A stretch of 64,000 bases of DNA from Hyphomicrobiales bacterium (GTDB lineage Bacteria > Pseudomonadota > Alphaproteobacteria > Rhizobiales > Rhizobiaceae): assembly GCA_900466605.1 (NCBI GenBank), contig UBMU01000037.1, forward strand, positions 109,011 through 173,010. The letters run 5' to 3'. The notes beneath the pieces are model-generated. The model ran no database searches. It saw nothing but the letters and a program-made list of their open reading frames with translations, and was not told where the DNA came from. Positions 43,031-51,472 of the stretch are shown one piece after another. The translations under genes were made by a program, and so were the position numbers. The stretch's first letter is position 1, and the number at the start of each line of letters is the position of its first letter.

Positions 43031-43125
43031 AGAGTATGCAGACGTGCTGAAATAAGGTTGCCACACTACTCCGGACGCATCTCACGGCAGTGCGGCTTAT
43101 AGGCTGACGTTATGCCAGCGTGTCC

Positions 43126-43443
43126 TTATGCCGCTGACTTTGCGCGGCTTTGAACAGCGTAGATGTCGGTGAGGGCTTCGAGGATCTTAAGGACCGGCTC
43201 GGAATTGCTGGAGTAGTAGATCGTCTGGGCGTCGCGGCGCGTCTTTACGAGTTTCTGGGCGCGCAGTTTGGAGAGGTGCTGAGAGAGAGCAGACTGGCTC
43301 AAACCGACCTCTTGGGCCAGGGCGCCAACCGGGATTTCACCCTTCACCAGGTTGCAGAGAATGAGAAGTCTCTTCGGGTTTGCCATAGCCGATAAAAGGG
43401 CAGCGGCAACGTTTGCATTGGCGGTTAAATCGATTGTGTCCAT
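43126..43443 (-). CDS. nolR: NolR-like ArsR-family regulator
   Basis: 105 residues. The winged helix reads SAMANPKRLLILCNLVKGEI, GALAQEVGLSQSALSQHLSK then LRAQKLVKTRRDAQTIYYSS and LKILEALTDIY, an almost uninterrupted match to remembered NolR of Sinorhizobium meliloti in the DNA-binding half. NolR represses core nod genes, quorum-sensing and other genes, and its own promoter. Start ATG 43443 with GGAAGAAG upstream. A sequence matching the NolR consensus (A/T)TTAG-N9-A(T/A) lies 86 bp upstream. Non-symbiotic Rhizobiaceae also carry the gene, so symbiosis is not implied. Confidence 0.85.
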   Translation of the reverse strand: MDTIDLTANANVAAALLSAMANPKRLLILCNLVKGEIPVGALAQEVGLSQSALSQHLSKLRAQKLVKTRRDAQTIYYSSNSEPVLKILEALTDIYAVQSRAKSAA

Positions 43444-43528
43444 ATCTTCTTCCCGATGTGCAACTAATTTCAAAAACGCATGTTCCCGCTCAATGCCGGA
43501 CGGCGAAAACTATCAATACCGCTTCAAG

Positions 43529-43544
43529 ATTGTATATAGCTAAA
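43529..43544 (-). promoter_or_regulatory. Candidate NolR box upstream of nolR-like gene
   Basis: The minus strand reads TTTAG-CTATATACA-AT, which fits the published NolR consensus (A/T)TTAG-N9-A(T/A) exactly. It is located 86 bp before the start codon, touching the 3' end of the hugZ-like gene. Autorepression of nolR is known in S. meliloti. Confidence 0.6.
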
Positions 43545-44292
43545 TTTCAGGTATTGCGTATTTTATGTTAGATATATGTGAAAAAGCATCATCTACACCC
43601 TGCGCGACGGCATCGAACTCGCAACGCAGAAGCAAATCACCCGAAATCAGATCGAAACCGCCGCAATCCACTCCACAAATGCGCCAATCGCCCTTGCCAG
43701 CCTTCAGGTTCGCCGCGGCTGTAGCGGCAAGATCTGGGTGCTTGGCTAGCAATTCTTGCACTATCGCGTCGGCTTGCGCCGCAACGGCTTCGTTGCCGGG
43801 GGATCGAATCGTGAGATCGTCGCCGTCCAGAAGGTAGGCGCGACCAAACCCGCCGTTCAGGCTCGCGGATTGCGGCACAAGCCGAAAGAAACGGAAATCC
43901 GGGAAATCGATGTAGAGCTTTGCCTTGGCATGGCGGTTGAGAAAGCGGCTGCGAATTCGGGCGTGGACCTCGCTGTCGCGCTCGACCGGTTCGGCAAGGC
44001 ATTGGGTCGTCAGGCGCGCGTAGGCAAGCGGATCGCCCTTGCCGGGCTCGCCTGTCAGAAGCGAGGCACGGCGGTCGGCATCGAGCGCACGGGTATGCGT
44101 CGACAGGCCCGAGACGAGAACAACGGGAACGCCATCAATATCGGTGCCGAGAAGAACCCGGCTGGCGAAGGGGAAGCCGGTCCCGGGATCGAGAACGGCG
44201 ATTGCGGCATAGCGGGCGGAGCGTAGAAGCGTGCGAGCGAGCTTGCGGGCTTCTCCGTCCGTTTCCCTGAGAACGGAAGCTTGATCTTTCAT
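43540..44292 (-). CDS. HugZ-family heme-utilisation / pyridoxamine oxidase-like protein
   Basis: 250 residues with an N-terminal FMN-binding split-barrel (RKLARTLLRSARYAAIAVLD then PFASRVLLGTDIDGVPVVLV, STHTRALDADRRASLL) and a C-terminal DUF2470-like domain with ICGVDCGGFDLISGDLLLRC and FDAVAQGVDDAFSHI. The two-domain order fits HugZ/HutZ-like proteins which bind or degrade heme, but related members have no heme activity. Start ATG 44292. It lies between choV and nolR on the same strand with 31 bp to choV end. The ShmR-like heme receptor is 11 kb away. Heme role is possible, unproved. Confidence 0.8.
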   Translation of the reverse strand: MKDQASVLRETDGEARKLARTLLRSARYAAIAVLDPGTGFPFASRVLLGTDIDGVPVVLVSGLSTHTRALDADRRASLLTGEPGKGDPLAYARLTTQCLAEPVERDSEVHARIRSRFLNRHAKAKLYIDFPDFRFFRLVPQSASLNGGFGRAYLLDGDDLTIRSPGNEAVAAQADAIVQELLAKHPDLAATAAANLKAGKGDWRICGVDCGGFDLISGDLLLRCEFDAVAQGVDDAFSHISNIKYAIPEI

Positions 44293-44323
44293 GTCCACTT
44301 TCTGGCGGAAGCGGACGGCGGGA

Positions 44324-45376
44324 TCAAGCCTGTTCTTTGCGCCGGTGCTGCGTCAGGCCTTCGACGATATCCTGCGCAGAGATCGTGCCAACGATCGCGC
44401 CATTCTCGACGACACCGATACTGCCGGGCTGGCGCGACAACGCGTCGAGGATGTCGATCAACGGCGTTGATGCGCGAGCGGTACCACTGACGCTTGCGCC
44501 GGCGGCAGCATGACCAAGCCCGGGCTGCATCACGTCCTGCGCCGTCAGCATGCTGATCGGGTTCATGTGCTGTACGAAGTCAGCAACGTACTGGTCAGCA
44601 GGGTTCTTGACGATTTCCTGCGGAGTGCCGCACTGGATGATGCGTCCGCCCTCCATGATGGCGATGCGGTTGCCGATGCGGAACGCCTCGTCGAGATCGT
44701 GGCTGACGAAGAGGATGGTCTTCTTCAGACGGCGCTGGAATTCGAGAAGCTCGTCCTGCAGGCGCGTACGGATCAGCGGATCGAGCGCCGAGAACGGCTC
44801 GTCCATCAGCAGGATCGGCGCACCGGTGGCAAATGCGCGGGCGAGGCCGACGCGCTGTTGCATGCCGCCGGACAGTTCATTGACCTTGCGATCGGCCCAT
44901 TTGGTGAGATTGACGAGTTCGAGCTGTTCGCCCACGCGCTTCTTGCGTTCGGCTTCCGGCATGCCCGCAAGCTCGAGGCCGAAGCCGACATTCTCCGCCA
45001 CCGTGCGCCACGGCAGCAGCGCGAACTGTTGGAAGACCATCGAGACAGTGTGCATGCGCAGGTCGCGCAGGCCCTTTGCACTGGTCTTGTACGGATTACA
45101 GAGCCCATTCGACGTTGCGACCGAAACCTCGCCGCGCACGACAGGCGCCAGCCCGTTCACGGCACGCAGCAAGGTCGATTTGCCGGAGCCGGAAAGGCCC
45201 ATGAGGACGAGGATTTCGCCTTCCTGTACGGATAGCGAGGCATCAGCCACGCCGAGAACGAGGCCGGTCGCAGCGCCGATCTCGTCGCGGTTCTTGCCCT
45301 GATCGGCAAGGGCGAGGGCGTTTTCCGGCTTGTCGCCGAAGACGATGCTGACGTTGTCGAAGCGGACCGCAGTCAT
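44324..45376 (-). CDS. choV: Choline ABC transporter ATP-binding protein
   Basis: 350 residues. Walker A GLSGSGKSTLLRAVNGL near residue 60, the ABC signature ELSGGMQQRVGLARA near 165, Walker B ILLMDEPFSALDPL near 190, His switch FVSHDLDEAF. A partial C-terminal CBS domain (PGSIGVVENGAIVGTISAQD) is typical of the OTCN/ProV-ChoV osmoregulatory group. The ATG overlaps the choW stop by 4 bp (translational coupling). Gene order choX-choW-choV matches S. meliloti, where this is a high-affinity choline importer. Confidence 0.93.
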   Translation of the reverse strand: MTAVRFDNVSIVFGDKPENALALADQGKNRDEIGAATGLVLGVADASLSVQEGEILVLMGLSGSGKSTLLRAVNGLAPVVRGEVSVATSNGLCNPYKTSAKGLRDLRMHTVSMVFQQFALLPWRTVAENVGFGLELAGMPEAERKKRVGEQLELVNLTKWADRKVNELSGGMQQRVGLARAFATGAPILLMDEPFSALDPLIRTRLQDELLEFQRRLKKTILFVSHDLDEAFRIGNRIAIMEGGRIIQCGTPQEIVKNPADQYVADFVQHMNPISMLTAQDVMQPGLGHAAAGASVSGTARASTPLIDILDALSRQPGSIGVVENGAIVGTISAQDIVEGLTQHRRKEQA

Positions 45377-46218
45377 GCGCCTTCTCCTTCATCTGCCGCG
45401 CGGAACATGCGGTCGAGAATAATCGCAAGAATGACAATACAGAGACCCGCCTGGAAGCCCATGGAGACGTTCACCGTATTAAGTGCGCGCACCACGGGTT
45501 TGCCGAGGCCGTCAGCGCCAACGAGCGCGGCGATAACCACCATCGACAGGGAGAGCATGATCGTCTGGGTGAGACCGGCCATAATTTGTGGCATGGCGAA
45601 GGGGAGCTCAACCTTCCGCAGCACCTGCGCCGGAGTTGCGCCGAAAGACTCCGCTGCTTCAACGAGCGAAGGAGGGGTCGAAATGATACCGAGGCGAGTC
45701 AAGCGGATCGGGGCGGGGATTGCGAAGATTACGGTCGCAATCAGACCCGGAACCATACCGAGGCCGAAGAGAATGAGCGCAGGAATGAGATAGACGAACG
45801 TCGGGATGGTCTGCATCAGGTCTAGAACCGGCCGCATGATGGAAAACACCCAGGCGCGTCGCGCCCCGGCAATGCCGAGAGGAATACCGACGGCCATGCT
45901 GACGAACGTCGATGCCAGAACGAGCGCCAGCGTTTCGGTTGTCTCCTTCCAATACCCCTGGTTCATGATCAGCAGCAGACCGAGCAGAGTGAAGACAGCA
46001 ACGCCAATGGAGCGGCGCAGCCAATAGGCGATCCCCACGATCGCAGCCAGCACGATCAGCGGATGAGGGGCCTGCAGAATGAAAAGCAACGCATTGATAA
46101 CATGCGATAACACGAAAGCGAGCTGGTCAAAAAACCACTCACCGCTCGACGTCAGCCAGTCGACCGTCGATTTGGCGAAAGGGCCAATAGGGATTTTGTA
46201 GTCGGTGATCCAGTTCAA
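45373..46218 (-). CDS. choW: Choline ABC transporter permease
   Basis: 281 residues with 6-7 hydrophobic segments. LALVLASTFVSMAVGIPLGI and the EAA-loop region TPPSLVEAAESFGATPAQVL with LRKVELPFAMPQIMAGLTQT identify the OpuAB/ProW-like permease. A TTG start at 46218 gives NWITDYKIPIGPFAKSTVDW, the family N-terminus; an ATG alternative is not available nearby. Follows choX after the terminator-like hairpin at 46253-46283, which may reduce its expression relative to choX. Confidence 0.9.
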   Translation of the reverse strand: MNWITDYKIPIGPFAKSTVDWLTSSGEWFFDQLAFVLSHVINALLFILQAPHPLIVLAAIVGIAYWLRRSIGVAVFTLLGLLLIMNQGYWKETTETLALVLASTFVSMAVGIPLGIAGARRAWVFSIMRPVLDLMQTIPTFVYLIPALILFGLGMVPGLIATVIFAIPAPIRLTRLGIISTPPSLVEAAESFGATPAQVLRKVELPFAMPQIMAGLTQTIMLSLSMVVIAALVGADGLGKPVVRALNTVNVSMGFQAGLCIVILAIILDRMFRAADEGEGA

Positions 46219-46252
46219 GGAGCGCGCCTATCCGAAAGAGCAAAGATCGAGA

Positions 46253-46283
46253 TGAAACAAAAAGGGGCGGCGAGGGCCGCCCC
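46253..46283 (-). terminator. Hairpin with U-run between choX and choW
   Basis: On the minus strand GGGGCGGC-N4-GCCGCCCC (46264-46283) is followed by TTTTTGTTTC, an ideal rho-independent terminator. It is only 12 bp downstream of choX and upstream of choW, so it should act as a partial terminator that keeps the binding protein in excess. Confidence 0.8.
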
Positions 46284-46294
46284 GTTCATCAGTT

Positions 46295-47248
46295 TCAGAG
46301 GCCGAGGCCCGACTTTACGGCGGCAAGGGCGTCCTTGCCGTCCTTCGTCGTGACGCCTGCGAGCCACGGATCAACTGCGTTCGGATTGGCCTTCAGCCAC
46401 TCGGTTGCCGCAACCTGCGGATCCTCACCATCGTTGAGGATCTTGCCCATGATCTGGTTTTCCATTTCCAGATCGAACTTCAGGTTCGAAATGAACTTGC
46501 CGACGTTCGGGCATTCGGTGACGTAGCCGGCACGGGTGTTGGTGTAGACCGTCGCGCCACCAAAGTTCGGACCGAAGGTGCTGTCGCCGCCGGTCAGATA
46601 GGTCATCTTGAAGTTTTCGTTCATCGGGTGAGGCGCCCAACCCAGGAATACGACCGGCTTGCCTTCCTTTTCGGCGCGGGCGACCTGCGCCAGCATGCCC
46701 TGTTCGGAGGACTCGACGAGTTCGAGGCCGCCCATTCCCATCTCGTTCTTTTCGATCAGGGTCATGACGAGGCGGTTGCCGTCGTTGCCCGGCTCGATCC
46801 CGTAGATCTTGCCGTCGAGCTCGTCCTTGTGCTTGCCGATGTCGCCGAAGTCCTTGATGCCCAGTTCAACGCCCTTGGCATTGGTTGCGAGCGTGTACTT
46901 GGCGCCCTCGAGATTGACGCCGAGGGAATCGACGGTCTTCTCATCGAGGTAGGGCTGCACGTCCTTCGCCTGAGCAGGCATCCAGTTGCCGAGGAACACG
47001 TCAATGTCCTTGTTCTTCAGCGACTGATAGGTGACCGGAACCGAAAGAACCTTTATGTCGGGCTCGTAGCCGAGGTTCTTCAGAATGACGGCTGTGGTGG
47101 CGGTGGTTGCGGTGATGTCAGTCCAGCCGACGTCTGAAAGACGGACGGCGGAGCAGCTATCGGGGTCTGCGGCGAATGCTGCTGTTGCGACGGAAAGAGC
47201 GGCAACTGCGGTGGCTGTAGTCAGTTTGAATGCGCTTGTCGTTTTCAT
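46295..47248 (-). CDS. choX: Choline ABC transporter substrate-binding protein
   Basis: 317 residues. Signal peptide MKTTSAFKLTTATAVAALSV ending near AFAADPDSC; the mature part begins PDSCSAVRLSDVGWTDITAT, with GWTD and NYEPD-like segments (NLGYEPDIKVLSVPVTYQSL), VFLGNWMPAQ, and WAPHPMNENFKMTYLTGGD. The family (OpuAC/ChoX) binds quaternary amines through an aromatic box, and the residues W in GWTD, W in NWMP and W in FLGWAP are in place. First gene of the choXWV unit; the hairpin after it separates it from choW. Confidence 0.92.
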   Translation of the reverse strand: MKTTSAFKLTTATAVAALSVATAAFAADPDSCSAVRLSDVGWTDITATTATTAVILKNLGYEPDIKVLSVPVTYQSLKNKDIDVFLGNWMPAQAKDVQPYLDEKTVDSLGVNLEGAKYTLATNAKGVELGIKDFGDIGKHKDELDGKIYGIEPGNDGNRLVMTLIEKNEMGMGGLELVESSEQGMLAQVARAEKEGKPVVFLGWAPHPMNENFKMTYLTGGDSTFGPNFGGATVYTNTRAGYVTECPNVGKFISNLKFDLEMENQIMGKILNDGEDPQVAATEWLKANPNAVDPWLAGVTTKDGKDALAAVKSGLGL

Positions 47249-47484
47249 TTTAGACTCCCAGTCTTACGTTCCCAAGCCAATCACCAATAGCCGAGTTTTA
47301 CAAGCGACCTCAGCGCGTTTGCGCCGCATTGCAGTACCCGATTGCGACGTAGGTCATTTTTTGCGGTAGTGCCGGGATTTCAAGGGTTTTGGCGATTTTC
47401 GGCCGCGAATTTCCTGTGACTAATAAAATGAGGGACTTTTCTTCGCGGTTTTGAGCTTCCAAGAAGCGAAAGACGGAGAAAACG
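47249..47484. other. Divergent promoter region choX / tdk
   Basis: 236 bp with no gene. AT-richer than coding DNA. It should hold the promoter of choX and that of tdk. No operator-like repeat was recognised. Confidence 0.4.
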
Positions 47485-48087
47485 ATGGCAAAACTCTATT
47501 TCAATTACTCGACGATGAACGCCGGCAAGTCGACGGCGCTGCTGCAAGCCTCCTACAATTATCAGGAGCGCGGTATGCGCGTCGCCTTGCTCATCGCGGC
47601 CTTTGACGAGCGCGCCGGAAAGGGCATTATCGGCTCCAGGATCGGGCTGCAGGCGAGCGCCGTTGCCTTCGAGCCAGAGGCGAACCTGCAGGCCCTGATC
47701 GGCGAACTCAGCAAGGAGGGAGAGCCGATTGCCTGCATCTTCGTCGACGAAGCTCACTTCATGACGCGCGAGCATGTCTGGCAGCTTGCCCGGATTGTCG
47801 ATCGCATGAACATTCCGGTCATGGTCTATGGCCTGAGGACTGATTTTCAGGGGAAGCTGTTTCCAGCGTCCGAGGAGCTGCTCGCGATCGCCGACGAGAT
47901 GCGCGAGGTGCGGACCATCTGCCATTGTGGGCGCAAGGCGACGATGGTGGTTCGTCTCGACGCAGAAGGAAACGTGCTGCACGAGGGTGCTCAGATCGAT
48001 GTCGGCGGCAACGAGAAATATGTGTCACTCTGCCGCCGCCATTGGGACGACGCCATGAACGGGCCGTGGCTCGCCGAAGCGGTGTGA
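47485..48087 (+). CDS. tdk: Thymidine kinase
   Basis: 200 residues, type II thymidine kinase. The start MAKLYFNYSTMNAGKSTALL has the P-loop (MNAGKST) at residues 11-17; the lid and lasso segments show FVDEAHFMTREHVWQLARIV with Walker B FVDEAHF near 90, YGLRTDFQGKLFPASEELLA, and a zinc site ICHCGRKA near 147 paired with a late SLCRRHW Cys/His. Salvages thymidine to dTMP. SD GGAG precedes the ATG. It is followed after 71 bp by the coiled-coil gene. Confidence 0.93.
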   Translation: MAKLYFNYSTMNAGKSTALLQASYNYQERGMRVALLIAAFDERAGKGIIGSRIGLQASAVAFEPEANLQALIGELSKEGEPIACIFVDEAHFMTREHVWQLARIVDRMNIPVMVYGLRTDFQGKLFPASEELLAIADEMREVRTICHCGRKATMVVRLDAEGNVLHEGAQIDVGGNEKYVSLCRRHWDDAMNGPWLAEAV

Positions 48088-48158
48088 TTTCCTCAGGTCT
48101 ATACCGGTCGGCGACTTATGCGCTAGTTTCGTGCGAACCGATTCATGGAGGCGTCCCG

Positions 48159-49232
48159 GTGCGCAAGCCTTTCTCCTTCGACACGCAGTTGGAAGCGGCG
48201 CGAGCGCTTGTGGAGCAACTGCGCGTCGAGGCCAGGGTATGCGTTGATTTCATCGGCGAGTTTGTACGCCAAGGAGCTGCGGTCGACGATGAGCGCTTCC
48301 TTGTCGAGAATGGACGCTTCCAAGCATTCATCGCAAACGGCGCGAGCCTGACCAACCTCCTCGCGGAACTAGTCTCCGTTCTCGACACGATGACGGTGAA
48401 GGTTTCGGCGGATCTCGACAGTTTCCGCGGCCTGACTGCGGGCGAAAAATTCATTGGCCGCTTTTCCCGCCAGCGGATGTGGCGTCGCCACAGCGCCCGA
48501 GTGCGGGCTGCCCCTGTTGTGGAACGTTTGCGTGACCTCCTGGTAAAGTCGGATGCCACCGCGGCCGTCATCGCACGGTATCGTACGATTGCGATCGACT
48601 TTCACAAGTTGGGTGAGCATGGCCTCGTCGGCATCGTCGAGCAGCGCCGTCGGCTTGTCGACAAGATCGATATCGCTCGCCTTCGCATCCGGGAATTGAA
48701 TGCCAAAGCGCTGACGACACAAGGCCGGATCGGCCTTTACGGAAGCAGGACCGAGTGGGAGCGCATGGAAGAAGAGCGGCGCGCACTCAAGACGGAGGCC
48801 GATCGTGCTGCCGACGAAGAGCGGGGAATGCGCGACGAAAGCCAGCGCCGCGAGCGCTTCATCAATCTCTTCCAGGTTTTCGTGGACGCGCTGAACAATC
48901 AGGTCGGCCAGTGCAATGCCCTCAGCCGCAAGATCGTCATCGACACGGAAGAGCGGTTGCTGATCTATCAGGCTCAGGTGGACACTGATATTCCCGGATC
49001 GAAGGTTCAGATTTCTGCAGAGCTTTTTCCCGCCATCGCAGGTCCAATCGAACTGTTCGAGCGCAACATGCTAGTGGCGCAGGAACTGGAACATCGCAAG
49101 CGAACGGCCGACGGCATCTTCGCGAGCAAGTTCGAGGCGTTCCGGCAGGATCAGGTGGAAACCTCAACAGCTCCCCTTATCGATACGACGAAGATTTACC
49201 GTCGGCTCCGTTTTCGCTTTCTACGCTCATAG
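48159..49232 (+). CDS. Coiled-coil protein of unknown function
   Basis: 357 residues, no signal peptide or transmembrane segment. GTG start at 48159 with GGAGG upstream is preferred; the longer in-frame extension back to 47925 overlaps tdk and has no signs of coding. It is rich in Arg/Glu/Leu helices: VEQLRVEARVCVDFIGEFVR, ERMEEERRALKTEADRAADE, ELEHRKRTADGIFASKFEAF. It resembles by architecture the TelA-like toxic-anion resistance proteins in having long coiled coils, but I cannot assign it. Precedes a DUF2333 gene by 106 bp, so may act with it at the envelope. Confidence 0.6.
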   Translation: MRKPFSFDTQLEAARALVEQLRVEARVCVDFIGEFVRQGAAVDDERFLVENGRFQAFIANGASLTNLLAELVSVLDTMTVKVSADLDSFRGLTAGEKFIGRFSRQRMWRRHSARVRAAPVVERLRDLLVKSDATAAVIARYRTIAIDFHKLGEHGLVGIVEQRRRLVDKIDIARLRIRELNAKALTTQGRIGLYGSRTEWERMEEERRALKTEADRAADEERGMRDESQRRERFINLFQVFVDALNNQVGQCNALSRKIVIDTEERLLIYQAQVDTDIPGSKVQISAELFPAIAGPIELFERNMLVAQELEHRKRTADGIFASKFEAFRQDQVETSTAPLIDTTKIYRRLRFRFLRS

Positions 49233-49338
49233 GGCTGGGCAGAAGAAACAATAATATCAGGGCGATATTGTCCTTGCAGGGTTGAACGCATATTTCAGGG
49301 CGGAGGAAACGTTCCTCCGTCATGGCAAGGAGAAGAGG

Positions 49339-50460
49339 ATGCTCGACCGGATCGCCGGTTTTTTCAGGCTGATCGGCCGAACCATCGCACGCTGGGCGCG
49401 GGTCTTCTTCGCCTGGGCTTTCTGGCCATTTATCGCCGCCCGTGGCTGGTACGTCCAACGAACATGGATGGTCCGCCTGCCGATCCTCGGGATGATTGGG
49501 TTGGTTGCTGCCCTATATTGCTATTTCATCTGGCAGACGCAGGCCTGGTCCGGCTTTAACCCGTCCTTCGTAAACGAATACCGACTTTCGGAGCGAAAGG
49601 TTCCCGCCGGACAGGAACTGCCGGCAACGGATGGAGCGGCCACCAAGACCTGCCAGCGCTCGGCTATCGTCGATGTCGCGGCCGACCTGACGGACTTCAA
49701 CGTCAACCAGAATGCGTGGATTTCATCCATGCTGCTCTATCGTCTCGGGTTTTTCGGCATCGACTGGGATCACACGCCGTTTCTCGACAACAAGGCGTCT
49801 TTCCAGCGGGGCGTGAACCAGGCCGTCCGCCGTACCTCTGCGGAACTCGTCGATTCGCTCGGCAGAGTGCGTGGTACGTCAGGTATCAACAGCGATCTGC
49901 AAGATGCCCGTGGTAAGCTGCAGTTCGATGAATACACTTGGTATTTCGGACTTAATCCATTCGGGCCGAAAACACCTACGCCGAGCTATTACCGTTCGGC
50001 GATTGAAAGCCTGCGTAAGTTCAACACTGATTTGGCCGGGTGCAAAGCGATCTTCGATGGGCGCGCCGACAATCTGATTCAGTTCATTGATCGCATCGCC
50101 AACGATCTAGGGAGCACATCCGACGTCCTTGCTGATCGTTCTCAGAACCACCATCGCGGTTGGTTCGATACGCGCGCCGACGACCGCTTCTGGTTTGCCT
50201 ATGGCCAGCTCTATGCCTACTACGCGATCCTTGCCGCCGCGCAGTCGGATTTTTCTCAAGTGGTTGCCGAACGCAACTTGACCGCCATCTTCGGCGCAAC
50301 GATGAGGCAGTTCCAGGCGGCGTTGCAGATTCAACCTGCAATCATTTCCAATGGTCGGGAAGACGGGTGGATCATGCCGAGCCATCTTGCGACGATGGGC
50401 TTCTACATTCTTCGCGTTCGGTCAAATCTGGTCGAGATGCGGTCGGTGCTTGATCGGTAA
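49339..50460 (+). CDS. DUF2333-family membrane-anchored protein
   Basis: 373 residues. Cytoplasmic start MLDRIAGFFRLIGRTIARWA, one strong membrane helix RLPILGMIGLVAALYCYFIW near residues 45-67, then a periplasmic part with TAIVD-like VDVAADLTDFNVNQNAWISS and DFFWAYGQ-type region FWFAYGQLYAYYAILAAAQS near 280. The ATG has AAGGAG at proper spacing. The family is conserved in many proteobacteria but has no known function. Follows the coiled-coil gene and precedes a convergent LuxR gene. Confidence 0.85.
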   Translation: MLDRIAGFFRLIGRTIARWARVFFAWAFWPFIAARGWYVQRTWMVRLPILGMIGLVAALYCYFIWQTQAWSGFNPSFVNEYRLSERKVPAGQELPATDGAATKTCQRSAIVDVAADLTDFNVNQNAWISSMLLYRLGFFGIDWDHTPFLDNKASFQRGVNQAVRRTSAELVDSLGRVRGTSGINSDLQDARGKLQFDEYTWYFGLNPFGPKTPTPSYYRSAIESLRKFNTDLAGCKAIFDGRADNLIQFIDRIANDLGSTSDVLADRSQNHHRGWFDTRADDRFWFAYGQLYAYYAILAAAQSDFSQVVAERNLTAIFGATMRQFQAALQIQPAIISNGREDGWIMPSHLATMGFYILRVRSNLVEMRSVLDR

Positions 50461-50465
50461 GCTGT

Positions 50466-51191
50466 TCAGGTGATCAGCTTCATCCTGATCGCCTTGGCGA
50501 CAAGCTGTGTGCGGTTCACACAGTCGAGCTTCTTGATGGCGCTCGTCATGTAAGCGTTTACGGTGTGGTCGGACAGCGAGAGGATCTGGCCGATCTCGAT
50601 CGATGTCTTTCCCTGTGCCGTCCAGCGGACGACCTCCCTTTCACGCGCGGAAAGAGGTGCGGCTTCCGGGGCCTTCGATTGCTTGAGGCGGTTATACGCA
50701 TCGAGCAGATGAAGGCTGACCATCGTCAGTTCGTTGAGCTCTGTTTGCCCGAGCAATGGGCGGTCGCCGCCCAGCCAGAACAGGATCCGCCCGCCATCCA
50801 GCGTGTACGCGGGCACCACAACGCCTGTCGGTATATCGAATGCGCGCAAGAGCTTGCTCAACTCATCGGGGAATATTTCGGCTGCGGCGTCGTCGGAAAT
50901 GCTCCAGGATCGCGGCAGGGCCGATGCGCCCATGCCGGTCGACAAGATAGGAGAACGCATGATCCGGGCACGGTCGAACTGGCTGAAATATGTCGACGGG
51001 AGCGATGTTTCGATGACAAGGGCTTTTAGAAGAACGCTTTCCGGCGCTGGCGCGTGCATCAGTGTAGAATGCCGAAAACCGTATGCACGTGCCACTTTGA
51101 CAAGCACTTCCGCGTATTGTGCCTTGGTATTGGCAGTCGAAATCTCTGCGACCAGAGACAACTGCCTTTCCGAGGTAGTCATGTAAGACAT
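50466..51191 (-). CDS. LuxR-family transcriptional regulator with autoinducer-binding-like domain
   Basis: About 241 residues. The N-terminal domain has the shape of the autoinducer-binding fold (AYGFRHSTLMHAPAPESVLL, PSTYFSQFDRARIMRSPILS), while the C-terminal HTH reads LSAREREVVRWTAQGKTSIE and LSLSDHTVNAYMTSAIKKLD. The start at 51191 (MSYMTTSERQ) is preceded by AGGGAC; 51212 is an alternative. No LuxI synthase gene is nearby, so it is a solo LuxR or reads another ligand. Convergent with the DUF2333 gene by 5 bp. Confidence 0.83.
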   Translation of the reverse strand: MSYMTTSERQLSLVAEISTANTKAQYAEVLVKVARAYGFRHSTLMHAPAPESVLLKALVIETSLPSTYFSQFDRARIMRSPILSTGMGASALPRSWSISDDAAAEIFPDELSKLLRAFDIPTGVVVPAYTLDGGRILFWLGGDRPLLGQTELNELTMVSLHLLDAYNRLKQSKAPEAAPLSAREREVVRWTAQGKTSIEIGQILSLSDHTVNAYMTSAIKKLDCVNRTQLVAKAIRMKLIT

Positions 51192-51260
51192 CAATGCGTC
51201 CCTGCTTGCCATCACGTTGGCTCGATAAGATATGCAAACTGATATATTTGCTAGTACCAA

Positions 51261-51472
51261 ATCGCTCGACTTGCAGTGATTAAATTCCGTACATTTGTTT
51301 AACCATGACGCGATCGTCTTGCGGTTGTGTTTTTGCCTAATTGATACGCAACTAACGGCGACGAATTGACCAACGCGGTCGAAAACATGTCGTGCCCATG
51401 ACAGCGTCGCGGGAAAGCTACTATTGCGCGAGGCGACGGGAACGACAGATCGCCCCCCGAATCATCTCACGG
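51261..51472. other. Promoter region of LuxR gene and 3' end of UPF0114
   Basis: 212 bp without a gene. I see an AT-richer core (51240-51380) and no strong repeats. Confidence 0.35.

Noticed and set aside
43126..43443. Proof of symbiotic lifestyle from nolR and bacA
   Set aside because: Both genes also occur in non-symbiotic Rhizobiaceae; no nod, nif or fix genes are in this window.
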